Positions 54,301-63,454 of a DNA stretch of 64,000 nt are shown in pieces (the first letter of the stretch is position 1; each line of letters opens with the position of its first letter). A program made the position numbers and the translations under genes. Origin of the DNA: CAWJMD01 sp963845675 (GTDB lineage Bacteria > Actinomycetota > Actinomycetes > Actinomycetales > CAWJMD01); assembly GCA_963845675.1 (NCBI GenBank), contig CAWJSX010000001.1, forward strand, positions 1,426,001 to 1,490,000, written 5' to 3'. The notes beneath the pieces are model-generated. The model was given only the letters and a program-made list of their open reading frames with translations. It was not told the DNA's origin and did no database searches.

Positions 54301-54738
54301 GTCATAGGCGAGCTGCCAGCCGGCCGCCTCGCCCAGGAGACGAGACCCCGGCTCGACTCCGAGCCGCAGCCCGTGGTCGGCCACCAGCGAGGCTGCGTAG
54401 GCGTTGTAGGTGGAGACCTCGGCACGGACCCCGGCCTCCTGCGTCGGCCCGATCCCGCGCCTCGCCAGCGCCCGCAGGCGCAGGCCGATCCGCTCCGAGA
54501 GCTCGGCTGCCGCCTTGCGGGTGAACGTCAGCCCGAGCACCTGGTCGGCGACGACCAGGCCGTTCGCGACCAGCCACACGACGCGTCCGGCCATGGTCTC
54601 CGTCTTGCCCGACCCGGCCCCCGCCACGACGAGGTGCGGAGCCAGCGGCGACTCGATCACCCGCGTCTGCTCCTCGGTGGGTGGCTCGAGCCCGAGGGCG
54701 GACGCCAGGTCCGCGGCGCGGAAGGACGGCGCGGTCAT
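51310..54738 (-). CDS. adnB: AdnB-type helicase-nuclease subunit
   Basis: A 1142-residue UvrD-family motor-nuclease for double-strand break resection. Walker A is GAGSGKT (about residues 40-46), motif II VLLDEYQDTSHAQL, and motifs V/VI TVHAAKGLEWDVVAVPG and RRLAYVAFTRPRHTLL. The C-terminus is a PD-(D/E)XK nuclease with RGRIDAVFAG and DVVDWKTGTPPTG. It pairs with AdnA, encoded immediately upstream with an ATGA overlap. The frame is intact. Gene position matches Rv3201c of M. tuberculosis. Confidence 0.9.
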   Translation of the reverse strand: MTAPSFRAADLASALGLEPPTEEQTRVIESPLAPHLVVAGAGSGKTETMAGRVVWLVANGLVVADQVLGLTFTRKAAAELSERIGLRLRALARRGIGPTQEAGVRAEVSTYNAYAASLVADHGLRLGVEPGSRLLGEAAGWQLAYDVVESWDGDGDQGTDLAALDLGIDWLVGAVLSLAGQCAEHLVEPRDLLDLLDDLEQRAASLPKDDKGGAPAAPTKTGGVASVLSTARQRRALVPVVEAYLRRKRELETLDFGDQVRLGARLAAVPDVAAGERARFRVVLLDEYQDTSHAQLSLLRSLFAAGHAVTAVGDPHQSIYGWRGASAANLDHFPRHFPLPDGSPAPVQSLSTSWRNDRVALDLANLVSAPLRTRAAVPVPALVARPGAGEGVVEVSWHATQEDEAAAVASRVAELWKGTGGPTVAVLCRQRKQFPFLENALRAQGLPVEVVGLGGLLDRPEVADVVATLRVLHDPSRGDALVRLMTGPRWRIGPRDLMALGRWARSLSARARGRGSDTGAGLTSDATVVPDPDAVDDSSIVDALDTLPPRGWSPADGPGLSPTGHERLTHLAAELARLRRSASLPLAELVGEVERTLLLEIELASVTDSDDAALARSQLDAFTDVAASFTDTADRPSLGGFLSWLEAAAQKERGLDQEQEEPVVAGDDLTASTTAVQLLTVHAAKGLEWDVVAVPGLVERKFPSGTQARGRDSAPGWPTTIGDLPYSLRGDRDSLPVWRWQDPAHLKALEQSLTDFKADCGEHEVTEERRLAYVAFTRPRHTLLLSGFWWDETTKPRVASRFLREVVDGLADDARVRLVDVTAADLVSPPVDEPNPVRDRVVTAPWPYDPLGARRAALEAAADAVRSVGPVGREDLDADGGGLDGEIARLLLERDLAARGGRGGRVRLPTHLSASRAVQLAADPAALALALRRPMPSEPRPSTRRGTAFHAWMEQRLRSEALIDLDDLPGAGDDTALDRELADLQATFEASEWASREVVAVEVDVETPVAGMVLRGRIDAVFAGAPVFGSPTAATTSTGRTGRAPAGQSELLGVGYDVVDWKTGTPPTGHQLQAAAVQLAVYRLAWARLERVPVDQVGAAFFYVSTGQTLRPADGLDEQDLVDLVTGVEIDPGDQVPTRHQR

Positions 54739-57700
54739 CCGCCGACCACCCGGCCCTCCACCTGAGCGGGGCACGAGGCCCGCACCGGGCAGTACCGGCA
54801 CGAGTCCTGCACGCGTGCGACGAACGTCGCGCCGGCCATCCCCTCGGCGGTGTCGCCGACCAGCCGGTGGGCCCACCCGGGGTCGGCGTCGGTCGCCAGC
54901 GGCCGCTGCAACCGCTCGGCGTGGGCCGACCGCTTGCCGCCGACCTGCACGATCAGGGCGCCGCCGCCGGTCGACGGGACGGCCTCGTCCGCTCCGCCGG
55001 CGGCCTCCTCCGTCCCGGCGCCCAGCCCGCCCGCCTCGACGGCGACCTGGTAGGCGCCCAGCTGGGCGTGACGGGGCATGTCCTTCTCGGCGGGCGGGGA
55101 GCTGCCTGTCTTGAGGTCGACCACCCAGAGCCGGCCCTCGGCGTCGACCTCGAGGCGGTCGACACGACCGCGCAGCACCGCCGTACCCACCTGCACCTCG
55201 AAGGCCACCTCCGCCCCGACGAGACGCCGGTCGAGCCCCTGGCAGTAGCCGGCGAAGCGCTCGACCATGCGGTGCGCACGCGCCCTCTGGCGCTCGGCGC
55301 TCCACGTCCGCGGCATCCCGAGCGTCGGCCACAGGTCGTCGACCATCGCGCGCAGCTCGTCCACTCTCCCGGCGGGCAGTCGCTCGGCGACGTCGTGGAC
55401 CAGTGACCCCACCCCGGCGGCGGTCGCGTCACCGGCGGTGCCACCGCTCGAGCGCAGCAGCCAGTGCAGGCTGCACTGCTCGAACGACTCGATCGTGGAC
55501 GGGGTCACCGTCACCGGCTCCCCCTGCGCCCTCAGGGGTCGGTCGTCCGACAGGTCCGCCAGCCCGTACCAGTCCTCGGGTGCCGCGCCGGGCACGGCCT
55601 CGCGCGCGAGAACGGCCAGCAGTCTGCCCGACTCGGCCGCCGACGTCCCGCCGGCGACCAGGTCGCGCCGCAGCTGCGCGACGACCGCGGGCAGCGACAC
55701 CGCTCGCGGCACGACGGTGATCGGACGCAGGCCGCCTTCGCCGTCCCGCGGGTCGATCAGGTCGAGGGCGTCGGACGGACGCTCGTCGGCGTTGCTCACC
55801 GCGACCGCGACGAGCCGCCGCCGCGCGCGGCTGACCGCGACGTGCAGCATGCGCAGCTCGTCGTGCAGCACCGCGGCACGCGCCGCGCGCACCCGCTCCG
55901 GACCGACCTCGGCCGACTCGTGCAGGCTGCCGGCACGACCTGCCACCACGTCGACGAGGTCCGGCGCGCCCAGCAGCGACCCTCGCAGGCGCGTGTTCGG
56001 CCAGCTCCCGTCCTGCAGGCCGGTGACCACCACGACGTCCCACTCGCGACCGGCGGCGCCCTGGGGGGTGACGAGCGACACGACGTCGTCCTGTGGTGCT
56101 TTCTCGGCCAACGTGTCCGCTGGGACGTCCTGCGCCTCGATCTGGTCGAGGAACGCGCGCGGCGCGGCGCCGGGCATCCGGTCGGTGAACCGCGCCGCAG
56201 CCTCGAACAGCGCGACGACGGCGTCCAGGTCCCGGTCCGCGCGGCGGCCCGACGTGCCCCCGGCGAGGGCCCGGCGGCGCCAGGTCGGTGCCACGCCGGC
56301 TGCCTCCCAGACGGCCCAGAGCACCGTCTCGGCGGTCGCCCCGTCGACCTCGGCGGCGCGACGGCCCGCAGCGAGCACGCGCGCGACCTGCAGCCCCGGC
56401 TCCGCGGCCCGGTCGGGCAGGGTCGCCCACCGGACCGGGTCGCGGAGGGCCTCGACCAGCAGCTCGTCGCTGGCCCGGGTGCCGCCACCGGCGCGCTCCT
56501 CCGCGAGGAGCGCCTGTCGGAGCCGCCGCACGGCCAGCGCGTCGGCACCTCCCATCCACGACGTCACGAGCGCCACGGCGGCCGCTGGGTCCAGCCACGC
56601 GGGGTCCAGCGCGGCGCGGACCGCCCAGCGCAGAGGACGCACCGCCGCCTCGTCGCGGACGGGGACCTCGGCGCCCGGGCTCGACAGCGGGACACCGGCA
56701 CTGAGGAGCGCGCGCCTCAGGTGCACCGTCTGACCGGTGCCGCGCACCACCACCGCCATCCGGTGCCACGGCACGCCCTCGAGCAGGTGCGCCTCCCTCA
56801 GCGTCCAGGCCACGTACGAGCCAAGGGCCGCCTGTGACCGCACGACCGCGGAGGTGACCGGGACCGGTGCCTCCTGCTGCTGCTCCTCCTCGTCGTCCTC
56901 GGGCGCGGGCAGCGGACGCCGCCGGTGCTCGACCAGGCCGGCGCTGCCGATGCCCTCCGCGACGCGACGCGTGACATCACCCAGGGCGCGGGACGCGGGA
57001 CCAGCTGTCCGCCAGGGAGTCTCGAGCACCACGAGGCGAGCGCCGTAGCGCTGCCGGGCACCGGCAACCAGAGCGGGGTCAGCCCCGCGGAAACCCTGGG
57101 TCGTCGCGTCCGGGTCACCCGTCAGCAGCAGGTCGCGGCCCGGACCGGCGAGGTGGTCCAGCAGCCTGGCGGCCGCCTCGCCCGACTCGTGGTGGTCGTC
57201 CACCGCCACCAGCTGCCACCGCTCGCGCTCGGCCGCCCGCACGTCGTCGTCGTCGAGCAGCAGGGCGGCAGCGTCGACGACGGCAGCGGGGTCGAAGGCG
57301 CCGGGGCTGGCGACGGCCGTGACATCGAGGTACTCGCGGTAGACCCGGGAAGCCGCCACCCACTCGGGTCGCGCGTGCCGCGTACCGATGGCCTCGAGAT
57401 CCGCCGGCCCGAGACCACGCTCCATCGCCCGCATCAGCAGGTCGCGCAGCTCGTCGCGAAACCCCCTGAGCCCCACGGCAGGTCGCACCGGAGTCGGCCA
57501 CACCGGGTCGACACCGTCGCCACTCGCGTGACCCGCCAGCAGCTCGGCGAGGACCAGGTCCTGCTCCGGCCCGGAGATCAGGCGCGGTGGCTCCAGCCCG
57601 GCGAGGGTCCGTGCCCGCCGGACGAGACCGAAGGCGTAGGAGGCCGCGGTGCGTGCCAGCGGCTCCGTCACGGTCACCGCGAGCCGGGCAGTCACCCGGT

Positions 57701-58004
57701 CCCGCAGCGACGCCGCGGCCAGTCGTGTCGGCGCCAGGACGAGGACCCTCGCCGGGTCGAGGCCGTCACGCTGCACCCGCGCGACCACGGCCTCGACCAG
57801 CGTGGTCGTCTTGCCGGTGCCGGGCCCCCCGACGACGAGGACCGCCCCGCTGCCGGGCCCGGAGGCGACGACCGACTGCTGCCGGTCGTCGAGCCGTGCC
57901 GGTGCCTCGTGCCGGCTCGCGGGCCTCACCAGCCGAAGACCTGCCGCTGCCTCCGACCGGTCGGCACGGGCTACGCGTCCGGGGTCGGTGGTCAGGGTCG
58001 GCAC
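54735..58004 (-). CDS. adnA: AdnA-type helicase-nuclease subunit
   Basis: A 1089-residue partner of AdnB. Walker A is GGPGTGKTT (about residues 59-67). Motif II departs from DExx and reads VAVDDHHESGEAAARL. The C-terminus has GRVDRLEVDAEGRLWVVDLK, a PD-(D/E)XK nuclease motif, and cysteines (FEQCSLHW, then CRYCPVRASCP) placed as in AddB-type 4Fe-4S domains. GTG 58004 is chosen because upstream residues look non-coding and run into the ATL gene region. Position matches Rv3202c. Confidence 0.88.
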   Translation of the reverse strand: MPTLTTDPGRVARADRSEAAAGLRLVRPASRHEAPARLDDRQQSVVASGPGSGAVLVVGGPGTGKTTTLVEAVVARVQRDGLDPARVLVLAPTRLAAASLRDRVTARLAVTVTEPLARTAASYAFGLVRRARTLAGLEPPRLISGPEQDLVLAELLAGHASGDGVDPVWPTPVRPAVGLRGFRDELRDLLMRAMERGLGPADLEAIGTRHARPEWVAASRVYREYLDVTAVASPGAFDPAAVVDAAALLLDDDDVRAAERERWQLVAVDDHHESGEAAARLLDHLAGPGRDLLLTGDPDATTQGFRGADPALVAGARQRYGARLVVLETPWRTAGPASRALGDVTRRVAEGIGSAGLVEHRRRPLPAPEDDEEEQQQEAPVPVTSAVVRSQAALGSYVAWTLREAHLLEGVPWHRMAVVVRGTGQTVHLRRALLSAGVPLSSPGAEVPVRDEAAVRPLRWAVRAALDPAWLDPAAAVALVTSWMGGADALAVRRLRQALLAEERAGGGTRASDELLVEALRDPVRWATLPDRAAEPGLQVARVLAAGRRAAEVDGATAETVLWAVWEAAGVAPTWRRRALAGGTSGRRADRDLDAVVALFEAAARFTDRMPGAAPRAFLDQIEAQDVPADTLAEKAPQDDVVSLVTPQGAAGREWDVVVVTGLQDGSWPNTRLRGSLLGAPDLVDVVAGRAGSLHESAEVGPERVRAARAAVLHDELRMLHVAVSRARRRLVAVAVSNADERPSDALDLIDPRDGEGGLRPITVVPRAVSLPAVVAQLRRDLVAGGTSAAESGRLLAVLAREAVPGAAPEDWYGLADLSDDRPLRAQGEPVTVTPSTIESFEQCSLHWLLRSSGGTAGDATAAGVGSLVHDVAERLPAGRVDELRAMVDDLWPTLGMPRTWSAERQRARAHRMVERFAGYCQGLDRRLVGAEVAFEVQVGTAVLRGRVDRLEVDAEGRLWVVDLKTGSSPPAEKDMPRHAQLGAYQVAVEAGGLGAGTEEAAGGADEAVPSTGGGALIVQVGGKRSAHAERLQRPLATDADPGWAHRLVGDTAEGMAGATFVARVQDSCRYCPVRASCPAQVEGRVVGG

Positions 58005-58062
58005 GAGGACGATCCCACCACAGGGCGGCGACAGCGCCCCACCGTCCGGCCGGGTGGCCGTG

Positions 58063-58392
58063 TCACGTCCCGACCCGCCCGTCCCACCGCGCGCGCTCCA
58101 GGTCGACCCGCGCTCCGTCCGCACGCAGCGGGGTCCCCTCATCGCGGTAGTGCTCGAGCGCACCGACCACGTCGCAGAGCGGGGGCGCCCCGCCTGCGCG
58201 CAGCACCCGCCACCACGGGACGTCCGAGCCGTAGCGGGCCATCACGTTGCCGACCGCCCGGGGACCGTGACGGCCGACGTACTCGGCGACGTCGCCGTAC
58301 GTCATCACCAGGCCGGCAGGGATGGACGCCACGACGTCGAGGACCTGTTCGGCGAAGTCGGGCAGCCGGTCGTCGGCGGCGGGGCCGCTCAC
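58063..58392 (-). CDS. Alkyltransferase-like (ATL) DNA-repair protein, Trp for Cys
   Basis: A 109-residue protein homologous to the C-terminal domain of O6-alkylguanine methyltransferases. It has VASIPAGLVMTYGDVAEYVG and GPRAVGNVMAR. The active site PCHRV is PWWRV (DVPWWRVLRAGG), so it cannot accept the methyl group. ATL proteins bind alkylated guanine and hand it to nucleotide excision repair. GTG 58392 overlaps the DUF3152 stop (GTGA). It matches the Rv3204 position. Confidence 0.88.
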   Translation of the reverse strand: MSGPAADDRLPDFAEQVLDVVASIPAGLVMTYGDVAEYVGRHGPRAVGNVMARYGSDVPWWRVLRAGGAPPLCDVVGALEHYRDEGTPLRADGARVDLERARWDGRVGT

Positions 58393-59255
58393 GGGTAGGG
58401 CCAGGCGTTCTGGGCGCATCCCTTCAGGCCCTTGGTCTGCTGCATCATCACCGGCGCGGGCTTCCCCCGTCCGGGGCAGTCGACGTGCCCGTGCCCGAGG
58501 AAGTGCCCGACCTCGTGGTTCACGAGGTAGTTGCGGTAGCCGGTCGGGTCCGAGGCGTAGTCCTCGTGCCCGTTGACCCAGCGGTACCAGGTCAGGATCA
58601 CGCGCGAGCCGTTGCGGCACGAGAGCGTCCCGTTCGTCTGCAGCGGACGGCACATGGCCGCGGACGTGTCCGGGCTGGCGAGCACGATCGTGACGTCGGC
58701 GTCCCCGTCGGTGCGCGCGAACGAGTTGCCGTCGTGTGCCCAGCTGCGCGGGTCGTTGAGGGTGTCCATGACGAAGCCGGCGAAGGCGTCCGCGTCGACC
58801 CCGAGCCCGCCCTCGACGGTCACGGCGATGTCGACGCGGTGACCCTCTGCGGGAGCCTCGACCACTCCAGGAACCACGGTGAGGCTGCCGTCTCCGACGT
58901 CGGGGACCTCGCGCGAGACCACCCCCGCCAGGAGGTCGGGAGTGGGGGGCGCGCTCGTGGTGGGCGCGGGCGGCGGCGTGGGGGTCCGCTCCGCCGTCGG
59001 CGCGGGCGTGGCCCCGTCCCCCACGGCCTCGGGGTCGCCGAACGGCGTGATCTTCCAGGGCTTCCCACGACCCGTGGTGGCCGACGCCGAGGGAGCGCCG
59101 TCGTCGCCTTCACCGGCCACCAGGTCCCTCGCGTCACCGCAGCCGGCGAGCACCACGAGTCCGGCGACGGCGAGCACGAGCACGCGTGCGGCCGGGGAAC
59201 GGGGAGGGGAGGAGCGTGGCCTGCGAGCAGCCTGGAGGAGGACGCGGACGAGCAC
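58389..59255 (-). CDS. DUF3152 lipoprotein, metalloprotease-like
   Basis: A 288-residue exported protein. The signal ends LVVLAGCGDA with a lipobox Cys, then a Pro/Thr-rich linker leads to the DUF3152 domain. The domain has TWYRWVNGHEDY and LVNHEVGHFLGHGHVDCPG, an HExGHxLGHxH zincin motif, and PVMMQQTKGLKGC (Met-turn-like). It is probably a surface metalloprotease. Starts upstream of 59255 are possible. It is coupled to the ATL gene and divergent from the TetR gene. Confidence 0.85.
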   Translation of the reverse strand: MLVRVLLQAARRPRSSPPRSPAARVLVLAVAGLVVLAGCGDARDLVAGEGDDGAPSASATTGRGKPWKITPFGDPEAVGDGATPAPTAERTPTPPPAPTTSAPPTPDLLAGVVSREVPDVGDGSLTVVPGVVEAPAEGHRVDIAVTVEGGLGVDADAFAGFVMDTLNDPRSWAHDGNSFARTDGDADVTIVLASPDTSAAMCRPLQTNGTLSCRNGSRVILTWYRWVNGHEDYASDPTGYRNYLVNHEVGHFLGHGHVDCPGRGKPAPVMMQQTKGLKGCAQNAWPYP

Positions 59256-59381
59256 GCTCCGAGGATGTCATGCCGTGGCCGGACGGTGGACCCGGCGCGC
59301 TGCGCCGCGGGTCGGACGCCTACCCGCAGGTAGTCTGGCGCCCGGACCGACCGGGCCGAGCGGAGGAGAGGTGGGGCGCAC

Positions 59382-60041
59382 GTGACCGCGAACGACGCAC
59401 GCATCCGGGGCGCACGCCTGCCTCGCAGCGCCCGCCGCGCGCAGCTCCTCAGCGCGGCGCAGGAGGTGTTCGTCGAGAACGGCTACCACGCCGCCGCCAT
59501 GGACGAGATCGCCGACCGCGCCGGTGTCAGCAAGCCCGTGCTCTACCAGCACTTCCCCGGCAAGCTGGAGCTGTACCTGGCGATCCTCGACGTGCACAAC
59601 TCCGAGCTGATGGCCGGTGTCAAGGCGGCGATGGACGCCACGGGCGACAACAAGGCCCGCGTGGCCGCCGCGATCAACGCGTACTTCGAGTTCGTCGACC
59701 GCGACGACGCGCCGTTCCGTCTCGTCTTCGAGTCCGATCTCACGAACGACGTCGGCGTCCGCGAGCGCGTCGAGCTCGTCGAGAAGACCATCTCCCACGC
59801 GATCGCCGACATCATCACCGAGGACGCGGGGCTCGAGCGGGCCGAGGCCGAGCTGCTCGGCGCGGCGCTGACGGGCATGGCCCAGGTGAGCGCCCGGTAC
59901 TGGCTGCAGACCCGCCGCCGCATCCCCCGCGCCACGGCGGCCGAGCTCATCGCGCAGCTGTCGTGGCGAGGCATCCGCGCGTTCCCCAAGACGAGTTCGC
60001 CCTCCGCGGACAGCGGCGACGGGACCGGCGCGGGCAGCTAG
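59382..60041 (+). CDS. TetR-family regulator
   Basis: A 219-residue intact TetR-type repressor. The helix-turn-helix is RAQLLSAAQEVFVENGYHAA then MDEIADRAGVSKPVLYQHFPGKLELY. A ligand-binding helical domain follows (ISHAIADIITEDAGLERAEA). It is encoded upstream of the DUF3107 gene, as in M. tuberculosis (Rv3208-Rv3208A). GTG 59382 is the start. The regulon is unknown. Confidence 0.92.
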   Translation: MTANDARIRGARLPRSARRAQLLSAAQEVFVENGYHAAAMDEIADRAGVSKPVLYQHFPGKLELYLAILDVHNSELMAGVKAAMDATGDNKARVAAAINAYFEFVDRDDAPFRLVFESDLTNDVGVRERVELVEKTISHAIADIITEDAGLERAEAELLGAALTGMAQVSARYWLQTRRRIPRATAAELIAQLSWRGIRAFPKTSSPSADSGDGTGAGS

Positions 60042-60090
60042 GTTCGACTGCGGGACACCAGAGAACGCTCAGCCGACAGAAGGGAACGTC

Positions 60091-60315
60091 GTGGAGGTCA
60101 AGATCGGGGTGCAGCACGTCACCCGCGAGATCGTCCTGGAGTCGAGCCAGACCGCCCAGGAGGTGGCCAAGGCCGTCGCTGCGGCGCTCAAGGGGTCGAG
60201 CCCGCTCGAGCTCACGGACGAGAAGGGTCGTCTCGTCGTCGTCCCGAGCGCCGCGCTCGCCTACGTGGAGATCGGCGCAGAGGAGTCCCGGCGCGTCGGC
60301 TTCGGCGGCGCCTGA
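60091..60315 (+). CDS. DUF3107 small protein (TB9.4-like)
   Basis: A 74-residue protein that fits the actinobacterial DUF3107 family. It reads VEVKIGVQHVTREIVLESSQ, TAQEVAKAVAAALKG, LTDEKGRLVVVPSAALAYVE and IGAEESRRVGFGG. The family is an ATP-binding-like small fold with unknown role. GTG 60091 is the start with AAGGGAA nearby. It follows the TetR gene by 49 bases. Confidence 0.92.
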   Translation: MEVKIGVQHVTREIVLESSQTAQEVAKAVAAALKGSSPLELTDEKGRLVVVPSAALAYVEIGAEESRRVGFGGA

Positions 60316-60449
60316 CCCTCCTCCTGCCGGCGCGCGACCGCGCGTCGACGCGCGGACAAGTGCCGCGCATGGGACGGTCTGACCCACCAGCGGCGTCCGC
60401 ACCGGACGCCCGCCAAGCGGAGGGCTCGAGCCCTCAGAGAGGACCGGCC

Positions 60450-60728
60450 ATGGAGCTCACCATTCCCGGCATCATCGGCACGATCATCTTCGGGGCCGTC
60501 ATCGGCGCACTCGCCCGACTCGTGCTGCCGGGCAAGCAGAACATCAGCGTGATCATGACGATCGTGATCGGTGTCGTCGGCGCGCTGATCGGCTACTTCG
60601 TCTGGGGCGCCCTCGGCGGGGGTGAGACCGGTGGCATCGACTGGATCCGCTGGATCATCTCGATCATCGCGGCGGCCGTCCTCGTCACGCTCTACATCTC
60701 GATGACGGGACGACGTCAGGTCCGCTGA
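60450..60728 (+). CDS. GlsB/YeaQ/YmgE-family small membrane protein
   Basis: A 92-residue protein with three hydrophobic segments: IPGIIGTIIFGAVIGALARL, VIMTIVIGVVGALIGYFVWG and WIISIIAAAVLVTLYISMTG. This is the YeaQ/YmgE (transglycosylase-associated) family, stress-related in several bacteria but without a settled function. GAGAGGA precedes ATG 60450. A hairpin follows the gene. Confidence 0.88.
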   Translation: MELTIPGIIGTIIFGAVIGALARLVLPGKQNISVIMTIVIGVVGALIGYFVWGALGGGETGGIDWIRWIISIIAAAVLVTLYISMTGRRQVR

Positions 60729-60742
60729 CACCCGGCACGACG

Positions 60743-60777
60743 CAGGGGCCGTACCGCAGCACGCGGTGCGGCCCCTG
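60743..60777. terminator. Convergent hairpin terminator
   Basis: CAGGGGCCGTACCGC (60743-60757) and GCGGTGCGGCCCCTG (60763-60777) pair with one G-U over 15 bp around AGCAC. It lies between the convergent YeaQ-like and ferritin-like genes. Confidence 0.75.
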
Positions 60778-60805
60778 TCGCGTCCGACGTTCTGCCGTCC
60801 CCGGC

Positions 60806-61521
60806 TCAGGCCGTCAGGCCCAGGCGGCGCATCCGCTCCGCGTGCGCCTCCGTCAGCCGGCTGAACATGCGCCCGATCTCCACCAGGTCGGCGCCGGCGG
60901 CACCGGGCGCGCCGACCATGATCCGGGTCAGCGCGTCACGGTCGGCCGCCACCCGCTGGGCCTGGCTGAGGGCCTCCCCCACCAGTCGGCGTCCCCACAG
61001 CGCGAGGCGTCCGGCCACGGTCGGGTCCTGCTCGATCGCCGCGCGCACAGTGGTGACCGCGAACTCGGCCTGGCCCGTGTCGGCCAGCACCTGGTGGACG
61101 AGCTCGCGCGTGCCGGCATCGACGTACTCGGCGACCTCCCGGTAGAAGTCGGTGGCGATCCCCTCGCCCACGTAGGCCTTGACCAGGCTCTCCAGCCAGT
61201 CGTTCGGCGCCGTGCGGGTGTGGAACGCGTCGATCGCGGCGACGAACGGCGTCATCGCCTGCTCCGGGTCGGCCCCGCGCTGCTCGAGACCCGACCACCA
61301 GGGCCTCGAAGTGGGCGAACTCGGTGACGGCGATCCGCCCGAGCGCGGCCTTGGCCGGGAGCGTCGGGTGCCATCTCCGCGTCCTCGGCGAGCCGGACGA
61401 ACGCCGTGAGCTCGGCGTACGCCAGCACCCCGAGCAGGTCGGCCACCGCGTCGGTCGCCGGCACCGGCCCGTCGGAGGGGACGTGGCCCGATTCGGGGCT
61501 GGTCTCGCGGTCGCTGGTCAT
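60806..61521 (-). CDS. Ferritin-like-fold protein (Rv3210c type), frameshifted
   Basis: A roughly 236-residue helical protein of the ferritin-like superfamily found in actinobacteria. The N-terminal half has VADLLGVLAYAELTAFVRLAE, then after shifts near 61365 and 61285 it continues AALGRIAVTEFAHFEALVVG, MTPFVAAIDAFHTRTAPNDW and YVGEGIATDFYREVAEYVD. Acidic and His residues (EFAHFEAL, DFYREVAE) could bind a di-iron centre. The function is unknown. It is divergent from rhlE. Confidence 0.8.
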
Positions 61522-61688
61522 GGGCGGGAAGCCTAGTCGGGGGCCTCCGCGGCTCGGCGGGCTACACTGGCACGGTTCCCACGGTTGCCCGGTCGTAGCC
61601 CCGGTCGGCTACCGACCCGATGCGGAGCGGCCCGTCGGAGGTCCGATACCCCCGGCGTGAGGCCCCGCCAGATACCGATGAGGTATGC

Positions 61689-63445
61689 GTGACCCTGCCC
61701 AGCAGCACGTCCCAGTCCACCAGCAGCGCCGACACCGAGGCCGACCTCCCGCCCGAGGTCGTCGCCGACGAGACCGACGCGATCGAGACGATCGACGTGG
61801 CCGACGTCGAGCCGGTCGCTCCCGACAAGACGTTCGCCGACTTCGGCGTGCAGCCGCAGATCGTCGAGGCGCTCGCGAGGGCCGGCATCGTCCACCCCTT
61901 CCCGATCCAGGCCATGACCCTGCCCGTCGCGCTGCAGGCGCACGACATCATCGGCCAGGCCAAGACCGGAACCGGCAAGACGCTCGGCTTCGGCATCCCC
62001 GTCCTGCAGAACGTCATCGGCCCCGGCGAGGACGGCTTCGACGACCTCGCCGAGCCCGGCAAGCCGCAGGCGCTCGTCGTCGTCCCCACCCGCGAGCTCG
62101 CCGTGCAGGTCTCCGGTGACCTCGACCAGGCCAGCGCCCTGCGCGCGGCCCGCGTGCTCACCGTGTACGGCGGCCGGGCCTACGAGCCGCAGGTCGAGGC
62201 GCTCGCAGCGTGGCGTCGAGGTCGTCGTCGGCACCCCCGGACGGCTCCTGGACCTCGCACAGCAGGGCCACCTCGTCGCTCGCGCACGCCCGCGCCGTGG
62301 TGCTCGACGAGGCCGACGAGATGCTCGACCTGGGCTTCCTGCCCGACGTCGAGCGTCTGCTCTCCATGACCCCCGCCGGCCGCCACACGATGCTGTTCTC
62401 GGCCACGATGCCGGGGGCCGTCGTGGCGCTGGCCCGCCGCTACATGAGCCAGCCGACCCACATCCGCGCCAGCGAGCCGGACGACGCCGGCGCGATCGTG
62501 AAGGCGATCAAGCAGCACGTCTACCGCGCCCACGCGATGGACAAGGTCGAGGTGCTGGCCCGCATCCTGCAGTCCGAGGGCCGGGGCCTGTCGATCGTCT
62601 TCACGCGCACCAAGCGCACGGCCGCCAAGGTGGCCGACGAGCTGATCGACCGCGGCTTCGCGGCCGGCGCCATCCACGGCGACCTCGGCCAGGGCGCCCG
62701 CGAGCAGGCGCTGCGCGCGTTCCGCAACGGCAAGGTCGACGTGCTGGTCGCCACCGACGTCGCCGCCCGCGGCATCGACGTCGACGACGTGACCCACGTC
62801 GTCAACTACCAGTGCACCGAGGACGAGAAGATCTACGTCCACCGCATCGGCCGTACCGGCCGCGCCGGCCGCAAGGGCGTCGCGGTGACGTTCGTCGACT
62901 GGGACGACATGCCGCGCTGGGGCCTGATCAACAAGGCGCACGACATCGGCATCCCCGAGCCGCTCGAGACGTACTCGACCTCGCCGCACCTGTACACCGA
63001 CCTGGGCATCCCCGAGGGCACGACCGGTACGCCTGCCGCGCAGCAAGCGGACACGCGCCGGCCTGGACGCCGAGGTGCTCGAGGACCTCGGCGAGACCGG
63101 CAAGGCAGCCGGCGGCGGACCGCGGTCGGGACAGCGGCCGCGACGGCGACCGCGAGCCGCGGCAGCGACCGTGGCCGTTCGCGGAGCGCTCGTCCGCGAC
63201 GACCGTCCGCCGCGAGGACGGCGAGCGCCCGCCCCGCAGCCGCAACCGTCGACGCACCCGCAGCGGGCAGCCGGCCGAGGGTGGCGCCGCGGCGTCCGGC
63301 CAGAACGGCCCGGCCGAGTCGCCGGGCGGCTCGGGCAGCGGGCGGCGAGCCGGGCGGAGGGCGGGCGCCGTCGTCGTCGCCGTCGCTCCGGTGGCGGCGC
63401 ACAGGCCTCGGGCGAGCCAGCCCGCCAGCAGCTCCGGACGACTGA
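61689..63445 (+). CDS. rhlE: DEAD-box RNA helicase (RhlE-type), frameshifted
   Basis: An ATP-dependent RNA helicase with an Arg-rich tail. Visible motifs are the Q-motif (FADFGVQPQIVEALARAG), GQAKTGTGKTLGFGIP (I), VVPTRELAVQV (Ia), VVVGTPGRLLDLAQ (Ib), VVLDEADEMLDLGF (II DEAD), LFSATMPGAV (III), IVFTRTKRTAAKVAD (IV) and YVHRIGRTGRAGRKG (VI). Insertions near 62207, 62278 and 63030-63110 break the frame. The Arg/Gly/Gln-rich tail is hard to close; TGA at 63443-63445 is used. Position matches Rv3211. Confidence 0.85.
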
Positions 63446-63454
63446 CGACCCCGC

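Noticed and set aside
52396..54765. A 789-codon plus-strand open frame over adnB
   Set aside because: A shadow of the adnB coding strand without recognisable sequence.
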